From: Geodermatophilus siccatus
GTDB lineage: Bacteria > Actinomycetota > Actinomycetes > Mycobacteriales > Geodermatophilaceae
NCBI RefSeq assembly: GCF_900103785.1
Contig: NZ_FNHE01000001.1
Coordinates: forward strand, 310,001 to 374,000
Direction: 5' to 3'
DNA: 64,000 nt
Shown: piece by piece, positions 14,619-23,367 of the stretch
Layout of the letters: every line of letters starts with the position of its first letter
How positions within the stretch are numbered: the first letter of the stretch is position 1
Notes under the pieces: generated by a model
The model's database searches: none
The model's input: only the letters and a program-made list of their open reading frames with translations
Told to the model about the DNA's origin: nothing
Translations under genes and position numbers: made by a program

Positions 14619-15552
14619 TGTGCCGGGCGATGGAGACCGCCGGGGGCAGCGCCTGCGGGCCGGTACCCGAGCGCAGCTCGTCCCGGGTGAACCAGCGGGC
14701 CTCCTCGATCTCGGTCGGGTCCAGCCGCAGCGTCAGGTCGCCCTCGGCGCGAGCGGTGTAGCCGAGCATCAGCGACTGCGGGAACGGCCACGGCTGGCTG
14801 CCCGCGTAGCGGATGTCGGTGACCCGCAGGCCGACCTCCTCGGCCACCTCCCGCGCCACCGCGCCCTCGGCGGACTCCCCCGGCTCGACGAAGCCGGCGA
14901 GGATCGAGAAGCGCCCCGGCGGCCACACCGCCTGGCGGCCCAGCACGCAGCGGTCGCCGCCGTCGTGGACCAGCATGATCACGGCCGGGTCGGTGCGGGG
15001 GAACAGCTCCGCGCCGGTCTCCGGGTCGCGCTGCACCCAGCCGGCCCGTTCGATCGTCGTCCGCGCGCCGGACAGCGGGCTGAACCGGTGCCGCTCGTGC
15101 CACTCGACCATGGCGACCGCCTCGGCGAGCAGGCCGGCGTCGAGGTCGTCGAGGTCGGCGCCGAGGTCGCGCAGGCCGGCCCAGGTGTCCGCGGGGCGGC
15201 CACCGACGGTCAGCCGCCGGTCGCCGCGGACGGCGGCGTAGGGCACGCCGTCGGCCTCGCCGAGGTAGATCGCGCCCTCGGGCAGCCCGGTCCGCTCCTC
15301 CCAGAGCAGCCGCGGTCGGCCCCCGTCCTCCTCGACCGGCACGGTGCGCCGCTCGTCGACCGTGAGCACCCGCACCGGGCGGCCGCCGGTCGGGTCGGGC
15401 AGCGACCGGGCCAGGTGGCTGCGGTCGTGCGCGGAGCGCGACAGCACCGGGACCGCGCCGGCCGGTGAGGGGCTGCTCTCCGGCCAGGAGACGCCGTCGC
15501 CCGACGGCGGCGGGTTGTCCGCCGGCGTGCTGCCGCCGTCCGGGACGCTCAT
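14587..15552 (-). CDS. nudC: NAD(H) pyrophosphatase NudC, zinc cysteines lost
   Basis: A 321-residue Nudix hydrolase. The Nudix box GFVEPGESAEGAVA-REVAEEVGL is complete, and the NudC signature SQPWPFPQSLM is present 17 residues on, which identifies NADH pyrophosphatase/NAD-decapping enzymes. The usual zinc ribbon is gone: where relatives have FCPxCG the sequence is RFSPLSGART, and the second knuckle reads VQRDPETGAELFPRTDP, so all four cysteines are absent. The fold may be kept without metal. The ATG at 15552 overlaps the stop of the M16 gene (ATGA), placing nudC third in an operon with two proteases. Confidence 0.9.
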   Translation of the reverse strand: MSVPDGGSTPADNPPPSGDGVSWPESSPSPAGAVPVLSRSAHDRSHLARSLPDPTGGRPVRVLTVDERRTVPVEEDGGRPRLLWEERTGLPEGAIYLGEADGVPYAAVRGDRRLTVGGRPADTWAGLRDLGADLDDLDAGLLAEAVAMVEWHERHRFSPLSGARTTIERAGWVQRDPETGAELFPRTDPAVIMLVHDGGDRCVLGRQAVWPPGRFSILAGFVEPGESAEGAVAREVAEEVGLRVTDIRYAGSQPWPFPQSLMLGYTARAEGDLTLRLDPTEIEEARWFTRDELRSGTGPQALPPAVSIARHIIDRWVTQDL

Positions 15553-16904
15553 GCCGCGTCCGCCGACGAGACGACCTCGACCGGGCCGAACGCGCGCAGC
15601 GGCTCGGCCACCTGCCCGGAGTCGCCGACGACGACGGCGGTGAGCCCGCCGGGCTGCAGGAACCGGCGCGCGGCCTCCTGCACCTCCTCGACGGTGACCC
15701 GGGCCAGCGCCTGCTGGTGCTCGGCCAGCCACTGCGGCGCCAGGCCCGACCCCGTGAGCGCCGACAGCGTGCTGGCCAGCCCGGCGTGGGTGGCGGTGGA
15801 CAGCGCCATGCTGCCGAGCACGTAGCGACGGGCGGCGTCGAGCTCCTCCGCGCTGACCGGCGTCAGGGCCATGCGGCCGAGTTCGTACCAGGTCTCGAGG
15901 AACGCCGGCCCGGTGACCTCGGTGGCGACGTCGGCCTCGACGAGGAACGAGGAGGCGGCGGCGAGGTGGTCGACCGAGCTGCGCGGGCTGTAGCTGTAAC
16001 CACGCCGCTCGCGGATGTTCTCCACCAGCCGGGAGGAGAAGTAGCCGCCGTAGACCATGTTGGCCAGCCGGACCGCGGGCAGGTCGGGGTCGGTGCGGCC
16101 GGGCGCGGTGCCACCCAGGCGCAGGTTGGACTGCACGGCGCCGGGCCGGTCGACCACCTGGAGCGGCCCGGGGGCCAGCTGCGGCACCGGTGGGGCGGCG
16201 ACCGCCGTCCCCTCGCCGGTCCAGCCGGCCAGTGCGGTGCCGACGGCGTCGACGGCGGCGGCCGGGTCGAGGTCGCCGACCAGCACCAGCGTGCTGCCGG
16301 CGGGCAGCACCCGCTCGCGGTGCAGCTTGCGCAGCGCCTGGCTGCGCACCGCGGCGACCAGCTCGGCGGCGGGCAGCTGCTCGGCGTACGGGTGGGCGCC
16401 GTAGCGGCGGGCGGCCAAGGCGGTGCGCGCGATGACGCCCGGCTGGGAGCGGGCGATGGAGATCCGCTCGGCGACGCGCGCCCGCTCGGCCTCCACCCGG
16501 TCGGCCGGGTAGGTGGCGTCGGTGAGCACCTCGGCCAGCACGCCGAGCACGGGTGCGAGGCCCTCGGCGAGCAGCGTGGTGGCGAACAGCAGGCGGTCGG
16601 GGTCGGTGGAGACCGACAGCTCCCCGCCGTGGGCCTGCAGCGCCTCGGCGATGCCGGTGGCGTCGTGCGCGCCGGTGCCCAGCAGGACGGCGCCGGAGAG
16701 CACCGAGGCGCGGGCGGTGTGCTGGGCGGCGGCGCGCGCGGTCGCCGCGGCGAAGGGCACCCGCAGGCGCAGCTCGACCAGCGGGACACCGGGCCGCGGG
16801 ACGACGACGAGCCGCAGTCCGTTGGGCAGCGTCTCCTCGGTGACGGCCAGCTCCGGCTGCGGCCGGGGCTCGCCCAGCGGCGGGATCAGCACGGGGGCAC
16901 TCAT
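15549..16904 (-). CDS. M16 peptidase family, non-catalytic subunit
   Basis: The 451-residue protein has the paired M16 fold but no HxxEH zinc motif at the expected N-terminal site (AAQHTARASVLSGAVLLG). It keeps the arginine/tyrosine pair of the second subunit (NIRERRGYSYSPRS), which binds substrate. It therefore resembles the partner of a catalytic M16B subunit, like mitochondrial processing peptidase alpha. It is translated right after the catalytic gene with a 4-nt overlap (ATGA), and nudC overlaps its end in the same way. A secreted form is unlikely since no signal peptide is seen. Confidence 0.87.
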   Translation of the reverse strand: MSAPVLIPPLGEPRPQPELAVTEETLPNGLRLVVVPRPGVPLVELRLRVPFAAATARAAAQHTARASVLSGAVLLGTGAHDATGIAEALQAHGGELSVSTDPDRLLFATTLLAEGLAPVLGVLAEVLTDATYPADRVEAERARVAERISIARSQPGVIARTALAARRYGAHPYAEQLPAAELVAAVRSQALRKLHRERVLPAGSTLVLVGDLDPAAAVDAVGTALAGWTGEGTAVAAPPVPQLAPGPLQVVDRPGAVQSNLRLGGTAPGRTDPDLPAVRLANMVYGGYFSSRLVENIRERRGYSYSPRSSVDHLAAASSFLVEADVATEVTGPAFLETWYELGRMALTPVSAEELDAARRYVLGSMALSTATHAGLASTLSALTGSGLAPQWLAEHQQALARVTVEEVQEAARRFLQPGGLTAVVVGDSGQVAEPLRAFGPVEVVSSADAA

Positions 16905-18211
16905 CGACGTCCTCCCGTGGCACGCAGCTCGAGGACCGCGACGGTGCCGGGGTCCAGGCCCCGGGCGGCGGTCCGCACCTGCTCGGGGGTGACGGCCGCC
17001 AGCCGGGCGGCGAGCTCGCCGGCCAGCTCGGCGCGGCCGTGGATGAGCTCGGCGTTGGCGAAGGCCAGCGTGCGGCCGAGCACCGAGTCGGCCTGACGCA
17101 GCAGCTGGGCCTCGGTGCGGGCCTGCACCCGGGCGAGCTCGTCGGCGCCGACGCCGTCCTCGGCGATCCGGCCGATCTCCTCGTGCACCGCGGTGATCAC
17201 CTTCTCCGTCGGGACCGACGCCGGGTGGTGCACCTGCGTGGTGAGCAGCGTCGCGTCCCGGACGTCGAAGGGGTCGCCGAACAGGCCCACGTAGCTGCTC
17301 TGCGCGATGGCGAGCTGGTCGTCGTGGACCAGCCGCCGCTCCAGCCGGGAGGCGTCGCCCTCGCTGAGCAGCTCGGCCAGCAGCACCGTGCCGAGGTAGA
17401 AGTCGAGGTCGCCGACCGGGTCGGGCACCCGCCAGCCGAGGGCGACCGCGGGCGCGGGGGCGAGCGGGTCCTCGACCACGCCGGAGCGGACGGTGGTCGG
17501 CGAGGGTTCACCGGTGGGCGGCGTCGGCGGGACCTCGCGGGCGGTGATGGGGCCGAACCAGCGACGCACCAGCCGCTCGGCCTCCGCGACGTCGAGGTCG
17601 CCGCCGAGGCACAGGACGGCGTTGCCCGGCGCGTAGTAGCGGTGGGAGAAGTCCGCGGCGTCGTCGACGGTCGAGGACTCCAGGTCGACGAAGGAGCCGT
17701 AGCCGTCGTGGGTGTTGGCGAAGCTCTCGAAGGCGATCGCGGGCAGCTGCAGCCACGGGAAGGCGCCGTAGGGACGGTTGAGCACGTTGACCCGGATCTC
17801 CTCCTTCACCACGTCGATCTGGTTGCGGAGGTTCTCCTCGGTGATGGCCGGCGCCGCCATGCGGTCGGCCTCGAGGAAGAGGGCGCGTTCGAGGGCCTCG
17901 GCAGGGAGGGCCTCGTAGTAGTTGGTGTAGTCCTGGTGGGTCGAGCCGTTGAAGGTGCCGCCCGCGGCCTGGACCAGACGGGCGTGCTCCATCTTCGGGA
18001 CGTTGGCCGAGCCCTGGAACATCAGGTGCTCGAAGAGGTGGGCGAAACCGGTGCGGCCCTGGGGCTCGTTGCGCATCCCGACGTCGTAGGAGACGGTCAC
18101 GGCGACCACCGGGACGCTGCGGTCCGGCGCCAGCACGACACGCAGCCCGTTCTCGAGTCGGAAGCGCTCCACCGGGTGCCGGAGGGTGAGGTCGGCCCCA
18201 GCTGCAGTCAC
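16901..18211 (-). CDS. M16 zinc metallopeptidase, catalytic subunit
   Basis: The product has 436 residues. The inverted zinc motif HLFEH (58-62) and the distal glutamate in DVVKEEIR (Glu138) give an intact M16 active site. RRWFGPI and the C-terminal half domain follow the family. It should form a heterodimer with the HxxEH-less protein encoded just downstream, acting on peptides in the cytoplasm. The start is GTG 18211; TAGGGT lies 7 nt before it on the minus strand and no Shine-Dalgarno is seen, so it is probably leaderless. Upstream lies an array of intergenic repeats. Confidence 0.9.
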   Translation of the reverse strand: MTAAGADLTLRHPVERFRLENGLRVVLAPDRSVPVVAVTVSYDVGMRNEPQGRTGFAHLFEHLMFQGSANVPKMEHARLVQAAGGTFNGSTHQDYTNYYEALPAEALERALFLEADRMAAPAITEENLRNQIDVVKEEIRVNVLNRPYGAFPWLQLPAIAFESFANTHDGYGSFVDLESSTVDDAADFSHRYYAPGNAVLCLGGDLDVAEAERLVRRWFGPITAREVPPTPPTGEPSPTTVRSGVVEDPLAPAPAVALGWRVPDPVGDLDFYLGTVLLAELLSEGDASRLERRLVHDDQLAIAQSSYVGLFGDPFDVRDATLLTTQVHHPASVPTEKVITAVHEEIGRIAEDGVGADELARVQARTEAQLLRQADSVLGRTLAFANAELIHGRAELAGELAARLAAVTPEQVRTAARGLDPGTVAVLELRATGGRR

Positions 18212-18586
18212 GTGCCCGACCCTAACCGCGCCCTGGGACGCCGCGCCGGGCGACGCCGGAGGCTGCGACCTCGGCCACCGGCGGGCCTCCCGTTCTCGCG
18301 GCGGGTTCCTCGTGACCCTCGCGCGGTTGCCCTCGCGTTCGCGCTGGTGCAACGGCGTGGGAGCGGGTGCAACGGCGTGGGAGTGGAGGCACGTGGCCGC
18401 GGTGCGGGTCCCCCGAGCAGGGACCGGACTCACCGGCTCAACGGCGGCCGGGGACGGCACGTGGCCGCGGTGCGGGTCCCTGGGAGCGGGGGCCCGGAGG
18501 GTCCCCCGAGCAGGGACGGGACTCACCGGCTCAACGGCGGCCGGGGACGGCACGTGGCAACGGTGTCAGCCGGTAGGCCGACGATG
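18212..18586. repeat. Intergenic repeat array (units of 68 and 93 bp)
   Basis: Between two minus-strand genes lies an array with unit starts GGCACGTGGCCGCGGTGCGG at 18388 and 18456 and a partial one at 18549. Unit 1 (68 bp) equals unit 2 (93 bp) minus an internal 25-bp hairpin segment around GGAGCGGGGGCCC. Each ends ACCGGCTCAACGGCGGCCGG. A 20-bp duplication containing GTGCAACGGCGTGGGAG precedes them (about 18345-18384). The last partial unit ends CCGGTAGGCCGACGATGT at the stop of the DUF2510 gene, as in the array near 5363. The TAGGGT promoter box of the M16 operon is at 18219-18224. No gene is seen. Confidence 0.8.
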
Positions 18587-19450
18587 TCACAGCACGTCGA
18601 TGCCGTCGATGACGCGGTCGATCACCCCGTACAGCTCCGCGTGGGTGTTGGGGACGGAGAGGTAGAGCAGCGCGGGGGCGGGCCGGCCGACGTCGACGAG
18701 CAGCAGCGCGGCCCGCTCCCCCGTCGCCTCGTAGCCCCGGACGTCCCAGGAGAGGTCGAACTCCAGCAGGTGCGCGGGAGCGCCGTCGACGGTGCGGGCC
18801 TCGTCGCGCAGGACCTCCCGCTCGTTGGGTCCCGGGTAGTAGTTCAGCCGCACGCTGTCGGCCACCTGGGCGAGGGTCGACTGCAGGCCGCCGGCGGGGT
18901 CGAACAGCGGCGACAGCGGCCCGGAGGTGCACTGGGCGATGAACGGCCCGCCGTCGGGCGTGACCTCCTGGGTGACCGTGTACTGCCCGGCGACCGAGGT
19001 CGTCTCGGCGACGTCCTGCAGGTCGTACTCGAGCCAGCCCTGGCCCAGGTAGGGGTAGGCGATCCCGGCGGCCTCGTCGACGATCCGGAGCGTGCCGGGC
19101 GGGAAGGCCGAGCCGCTGGGCGGCGGCAGCGCGGTCGGGCCCGTGTCGTCGACGGAGCTGCTCGGCCGGCCGACGAGGAAGCCGATCAGGACGACGAGCA
19201 CCAGCCCGAGCACCGACAGCCCGACCACCCACCCGGTGCGCCGCGGGGGCCGTCCCGGGCCGGGCGGCGGGGTCGGCGCGGCCGGCTCGGGCACGGGAGC
19301 CGGTGCGGTGGCGGGCGCCTGCACGGCCACGCCCGGACCGACGGGGGTGGTGACGTCGGACCACCCACCGCCGTTCCACCACCGCACCATCCCGGGGACG
19401 CCGTCGGGGTCGGGGTACCACCCCGGTGGCGCGCTCGACGTACCGGTCAC
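18587..19450 (-). CDS. DUF2510 single-pass membrane protein
   Basis: The product has 287 residues. It starts with the DUF2510 motif (APPGWYPDPDGVPGMVRWWN), a short Trp-rich cytoplasmic domain, then a Pro/Ala linker, one membrane segment around residues 73-95 (VVGLSVLGLVLVVLIGFLVG) and a 190-residue extracytoplasmic domain with two cysteines at most. The outer domain is not recognised. TAGGGT lies 6 nt before the GTG start on the minus strand, so it is likely leaderless. Its neighbour upstream is a one-pass Ser/Thr kinase, and the two could share a signalling role, which is only a guess. Confidence 0.8.
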   Translation of the reverse strand: MTGTSSAPPGWYPDPDGVPGMVRWWNGGGWSDVTTPVGPGVAVQAPATAPAPVPEPAAPTPPPGPGRPPRRTGWVVGLSVLGLVLVVLIGFLVGRPSSSVDDTGPTALPPPSGSAFPPGTLRIVDEAAGIAYPYLGQGWLEYDLQDVAETTSVAGQYTVTQEVTPDGGPFIAQCTSGPLSPLFDPAGGLQSTLAQVADSVRLNYYPGPNEREVLRDEARTVDGAPAHLLEFDLSWDVRGYEATGERAALLLVDVGRPAPALLYLSVPNTHAELYGVIDRVIDGIDVL

Positions 19451-19485
19451 GGCGTCACCCTAGGTGCGGCGGCCGGGAGCCCCCG

Positions 19486-21087
19486 TCAGCGACGGTCCGC
19501 GGCGTCGTCCCACCACGAGACCAGCTCGCGCAGGCCGTCGTCCCCGCCGCCGCGCACCTCGGCGACGGCGAGGGTGCCGGTGTCGTCCCAGGTCCAGCGC
19601 AGCTGCGCATCCCCCTCGGCGTCGAGGGAGCAGGCCAACCGGCCCACCACCCGGTCGTCGTCGCGCAGCTGCAGCCAGCCCTCCGGGTCCGCACCGCGGC
19701 CGCACTCGCGCTCGCTGTCGAGCAGCCGCAACCCCCGGGACTCGACGTGCGCGGCGAACGCGGCGGCCGCGCCGTCCCCGGCGTAGAGCGTGTGGGTGCT
19801 CGCCGGGGCGCCGTCCTCGTCGGGGTCCCCGGGCGGGCAGTCGAGCCGTCCCAGGGCCCGGCCGTCCCCGGGCGCGGCCGTGCAGTCGGCGGGGTCGACC
19901 TGGTCGGGCAGGCCCAGGGCGAGCAGGCGCTCGGCGACGCCGGAGACGTCGCCGGCGGCCGCGTCGGCCCGGCGGTCGGCGGCGACGAGGAGCCCGGCGA
20001 GCACCAGCGCCGCGACCGTCGCGGCCGCGGCGAGCACCCACGGCAGCCAGCCGGACCGGCGCCGGGGCCGAGCGGCGGGAGGAGCGCCGAGGTCCGGCGC
20101 GGGCGGCGCCGGGACGGCGACCGGCACCTGCCGGGTGGTCGAGCGGCCACCGTCCGCCGGGAGGGGGCCGACCGCCGTCGGGGCGTCGTCCGGCCGGGGC
20201 ACCGGGACGCCGCTGCCCGTCAACGCTCCCCGCGCCGCCTCGGCCAGGTCGCCGGCGCGCTGCCAGCGCCGGTCCGGGTCCTTGGCCAGGCCGCGCAGGA
20301 CGACCTCGTCGAGGGCCGCGGGCAGCCCCGGGCGCAGGGACGACGGCGGCGGCGGGGGCTCGTGCAGGTGCGCGGCCATCACCCGCGCTGGGTCGCCGGG
20401 GCCGAACGGACGGCGGCCGGTGAGCAGCTCGAACAGCAGGCAGGCCAGGGAGTAGACGTCGGCGCGGGCGTCCGGTGGGGTCGGGCCGAACCGCTCGGGG
20501 GCCATGTACTCGGTGCTGCCGACCGCGGTGCCGACGGCGGTCAGGGCCGGCCCGGGGCCGTCGTCGGCACCGCGGGCGACGCCGAAGTCGGCGAGGTAGG
20601 CGAAGTCCTCGCCGGCGGCCGAGGTGGCCAGGTCGCGCCCGTCGGCGCGGCCGACGAGCAGCACGTTGGACGGCTTGACGTCGCGGTGCACCAGTCCCCC
20701 GGCGTGGGCGGCGTCGAGCGCGCGGGCGACCTGGCCGACCAGGTCGACGGCGCGGGCGGGGTCCACCGGGCCGGTGCGCCGCAGCAGCGAGTCCAGGTCC
20801 TCGCCCTCGACCAGCCGCATGTCGAGGAAGAGCTGGCCGTCGATCTCCCCGTAGCGGTGGATGGGGACGACGTGCGGCTCGGTCAGGCGGGCGGCGATGC
20901 GGGCCTCGCGGCGGAAGCGGTCGCGGTATCCCTCGTCCTGGGCCCACTGCGGGTGCAGCACCTTCAGGGCGACGTCCCGCTCGTGGTCGTCGTCGTGCGC
21001 CCGCAGCACCTGCCCCATGCCGCCGCGGCCGAGCACGCCGAGGACCCGGTAGGGGCCGAACCGGCCGCCGTCCTGCTGCGCCGTCAC
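19486..21087 (-). CDS. PknB-type Ser/Thr protein kinase, membrane anchored
   Basis: The 533-residue protein carries a complete Hanks-type kinase domain in residues 10-275: glycine loop LGRGGMGQV, lysine VALKVL, catalytic loop VHRDVKPSNV, DFG in YLADFGVARG, and the APE-like MAPERF. A Pro-rich juxtamembrane stretch follows, then one membrane segment near 355-378 (WVLAAAATVAALVLAGLLV) and an extracytoplasmic domain of about 150 residues with several cysteines (DCTAAPG, LDCPPG, ECGRG, ACSLD). No PASTA repeats are present, so the sensor differs from PknB proper. The GTG start overlaps the stop of the M20 gene by 4 nt (GTGA), implying coupled translation. Confidence 0.9.
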   Translation of the reverse strand: MTAQQDGGRFGPYRVLGVLGRGGMGQVLRAHDDDHERDVALKVLHPQWAQDEGYRDRFRREARIAARLTEPHVVPIHRYGEIDGQLFLDMRLVEGEDLDSLLRRTGPVDPARAVDLVGQVARALDAAHAGGLVHRDVKPSNVLLVGRADGRDLATSAAGEDFAYLADFGVARGADDGPGPALTAVGTAVGSTEYMAPERFGPTPPDARADVYSLACLLFELLTGRRPFGPGDPARVMAAHLHEPPPPPSSLRPGLPAALDEVVLRGLAKDPDRRWQRAGDLAEAARGALTGSGVPVPRPDDAPTAVGPLPADGGRSTTRQVPVAVPAPPAPDLGAPPAARPRRRSGWLPWVLAAAATVAALVLAGLLVAADRRADAAAGDVSGVAERLLALGLPDQVDPADCTAAPGDGRALGRLDCPPGDPDEDGAPASTHTLYAGDGAAAAFAAHVESRGLRLLDSERECGRGADPEGWLQLRDDDRVVGRLACSLDAEGDAQLRWTWDDTGTLAVAEVRGGGDDGLRELVSWWDDAADRR

Positions 21088-22502
21088 CGTGGGCGCAGCG
21101 GCACGGCCGCGAGCTCCCGCCACAGGTGCGCGGCCGCCTCGGCGCCGCGGTGCAGCATCGGCAGCAGCACCCGCTCGTTCGGCGAGTGGATGCGGTCGGT
21201 GGGCAGCCCGGCGCCGAGGAAGAGCAGCGGAGCGCCGAGGACGTCGACCAGGTCGGCCTCCGGTCCGCTGCCACCCTCCCGGGTGAACAGCACGTCGGCG
21301 GGGTCGCGGTCGAACGCCAGCCCGATCGCGGTCAGCAGGGCGGCCATCGCCGGGGAGTCCAGGTCGCTGGCGCAGGGCGAGACGCCGCCGGCCGGGACGT
21401 GCACGTCGGCCTGGATGCCCCCGGGCAGGTTGGCCGCCACCCAGCCGCGCACCTGGTCGGCGAGGTCGGCGGGGCGCTGGTCGGCCACCAGCCGGAAGGT
21501 GATCTTGGCGTGCGCCTCGGCCGGGATGATCGTCTTGTGCCCGGGGCCGGTGTAGCCGCCCCACATGCCGTTGACCTCCGCGGTGGGCCGCGCGCCGATC
21601 CGCTCCAGGGTGGTGAAGCCCTCCTCGCCGGTGGCGACGCGGGAGGCGGCGGGCCCGGCCAGCCAGGCGGCCTCGTCGAAGGGAACGCGGGCCATGAGCT
21701 CGCGCTCGCGGTCGGTCAGCGGCCGGACCTCGTCGTAGAAGCCGGGCAGGGTGACCCGCCCGTGCTCGTCGTGCAGGCTCGCCAGCAGGGTGGCCATGGC
21801 GTGCAGCGGGTTGGGGACGCCGCCGCCGAAGGAGCCCGAGTGCAGGTCGACGGCCGGCCCGCGCAGGGTGATCTCGGCGTCGGCGAGCCCGCGCATGGCG
21901 ACCACGGCGCTGGGGACGTCGGGGGCGGCCATCCCGGTGTCGCTGACCACGACGACGTCGCAGCGCAGCCGGTCGGCGCGCTCGCGCAGCAGTGCGGCGA
22001 AGTGCGGCGACCCGGACTCCTCCTCGCCCTCGACCAGCACCTTCACGGTCACCGCCGGGGTGTCCCGGCCGGTGGCGGCCAGGTGCGCGCGCATGCCGAG
22101 CAGGTGCATCGCGACGTTGCCCTTGTCGTCGATGGCGCCGCGGGCGTGCAGCTCCGGACCGTCGGGGCCCTCCACGCGGGTCGGCTCGAACGGCGGGTGC
22201 TCCCACAGCTCCAGCGGGTCGACCGGCTGCACGTCGTGGTGGCCGTAGACGAGGGCGACCGGCGCGCCGTCGTCCGCCGACGGCCACTCCGCGTAGACGG
22301 CCGGCGCCCCGGCGGTCTCCCACACCTCCACGACCGGGAAGCCGGTGCGGCGCAGCGCGTCGGCCAGCCACGCCGCACTCGCGGCGACGTGGGGCGCGTG
22401 GGCCGGGTCGGCGGAGATCGACGGGATGCGCAACCACGCGTCGAGGTCGGCGTGCAGGTCGCCTGAGTGTGCGGTGACGAAGTCGCGTTCCGGGCTGCTC
22501 AC
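21084..22502 (-). CDS. M20/M25/M40 family dipeptidase
   Basis: The product has 472 residues. Metal ligands are visible in order: GHHDVQPVDP (His and Asp), GAIDDKGN, EGEEESGSP (catalytic Glu pair), SDTG and the final His in RIHSPNE. A dimerisation lid separates the halves. The pattern is that of the carnosinase/CNDP-like dipeptidases of the M20 family. The start is placed at GTG 22502; no Shine-Dalgarno is seen, and TACCGT lies 8 nt upstream on the minus strand in a palindrome shared with the divergent hydrolase gene. It is cotranscribed with the downstream kinase (4-nt overlap). Confidence 0.9.
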   Translation of the reverse strand: MSSPERDFVTAHSGDLHADLDAWLRIPSISADPAHAPHVAASAAWLADALRRTGFPVVEVWETAGAPAVYAEWPSADDGAPVALVYGHHDVQPVDPLELWEHPPFEPTRVEGPDGPELHARGAIDDKGNVAMHLLGMRAHLAATGRDTPAVTVKVLVEGEEESGSPHFAALLRERADRLRCDVVVVSDTGMAAPDVPSAVVAMRGLADAEITLRGPAVDLHSGSFGGGVPNPLHAMATLLASLHDEHGRVTLPGFYDEVRPLTDRERELMARVPFDEAAWLAGPAASRVATGEEGFTTLERIGARPTAEVNGMWGGYTGPGHKTIIPAEAHAKITFRLVADQRPADLADQVRGWVAANLPGGIQADVHVPAGGVSPCASDLDSPAMAALLTAIGLAFDRDPADVLFTREGGSGPEADLVDVLGAPLLFLGAGLPTDRIHSPNERVLLPMLHRGAEAAAHLWRELAAVPLRPR

Positions 22503-22527
22503 GGCTGCCGACGGTAGCGTCGGCAGC
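22503..22527. promoter_or_regulatory. Palindromic divergent leaderless promoter
   Basis: GCTGCCGAC (22505-22513) and GTCGGCAGC (22519-22527) form an inverted repeat around GGTAG. TAGCGT (22515-22520) reads toward the ATG at 22528 with a 7-nt gap, and TACCGT (complement of 22511-22516) reads toward the GTG at 22502 with an 8-nt gap. Only 25 bp separate the two start codons, and the two -10 boxes overlap. Confidence 0.65.
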
Positions 22528-23364
22528 ATGCCGGGACAGCTGCTGCGGGTGGACGTCGGCGACCTCACCTTCGACGTGCGGGCCGACGGGCCGGACGACG
22601 GCCGCCCGGTGCTGCTGCTGCACGGCTTCCCGGAGACGTCGGCGTCGTGGGCCGCGGTGACGCCCCGGCTGACCGAGGCGGGGCTGCGCACCTACGCCGT
22701 CGACCAGCTGGGCTACTCCCCCGGCGCCCGCCCGGCCGAGGTCGACGCCTACGCGCTGACCAACCTGGCGCAGGTCACCGCCGACCTGATGACCGCCATG
22801 GACGTGCCGGTGGCCGACGTCGTCGGGCACGACTGGGGCGCGAACGTCGCCTGGGCGCTGGCCGCGTGGCACGAGGACCGGGTGCGCTCGCTGACCGCCG
22901 TCTCGGTGCCGCACCCCACGGCGTTCACCACGGCCTTCCGCTCCGACCCGGAGCAGAAGGAGCGCTCGGCCTACATCCGGCTGTTCTGGCAGCAGGGCAA
23001 GGCCGAGGAGGTGCTGCTCGCCGACGACGCCCGGCGGCTGCGGCGGATGTTCGGGGACGTCGTCCCGGCCGAGGCCGTCGACGAGTACGTGGCCGTGCTG
23101 TCGGCGCCGGGCGCGCTGACCGCCGCGCTCAACTGGTACCGGGCGATGAGCTCGGCCACGCCGGTCGACGACGTGACCGTGCCGACCACCTACGTCTGGA
23201 GCGACGACGACGTCGCGATCGGACGACGGGCCGCGGAGGGCTGCGCCGAGCACGTCACCGGCGACTACCGCTTCGTCGAGCTGGCCGGGATCTCCCACTG
23301 GGTCCCCGAGCAGGCCCCGGACCAGCTGGCCGTGGCGGTCCTGGACCGCATCGCCTCGACCTGA
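22528..23364 (+). CDS. Alpha/beta hydrolase, epoxide hydrolase-like
   Basis: The product has 278 residues. The oxyanion motif HGFPETSASW, nucleophile elbow GHDWGAN (Asp102) and catalytic His in GISHWVPEQAP (His257) match soluble epoxide hydrolases and haloalkane dehalogenases, which use an Asp nucleophile. The acid is probably Asp near VWSDDDVAIG. The natural substrate is not known. It is leaderless by appearance and divergent from the M20 dipeptidase; its stop is 3 nt from the end of convergent adnB. Confidence 0.88.
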   Translation: MPGQLLRVDVGDLTFDVRADGPDDGRPVLLLHGFPETSASWAAVTPRLTEAGLRTYAVDQLGYSPGARPAEVDAYALTNLAQVTADLMTAMDVPVADVVGHDWGANVAWALAAWHEDRVRSLTAVSVPHPTAFTTAFRSDPEQKERSAYIRLFWQQGKAEEVLLADDARRLRRMFGDVVPAEAVDEYVAVLSAPGALTAALNWYRAMSSATPVDDVTVPTTYVWSDDDVAIGRRAAEGCAEHVTGDYRFVELAGISHWVPEQAPDQLAVAVLDRIAST

Positions 23365-23367
23365 GGC

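Noticed and set aside
18388-18587. Possible CRISPR array
   Set aside because: Units are unequal (68 and 93 bp) and the differences are an internal insertion, not unique spacers; no cas genes are near.
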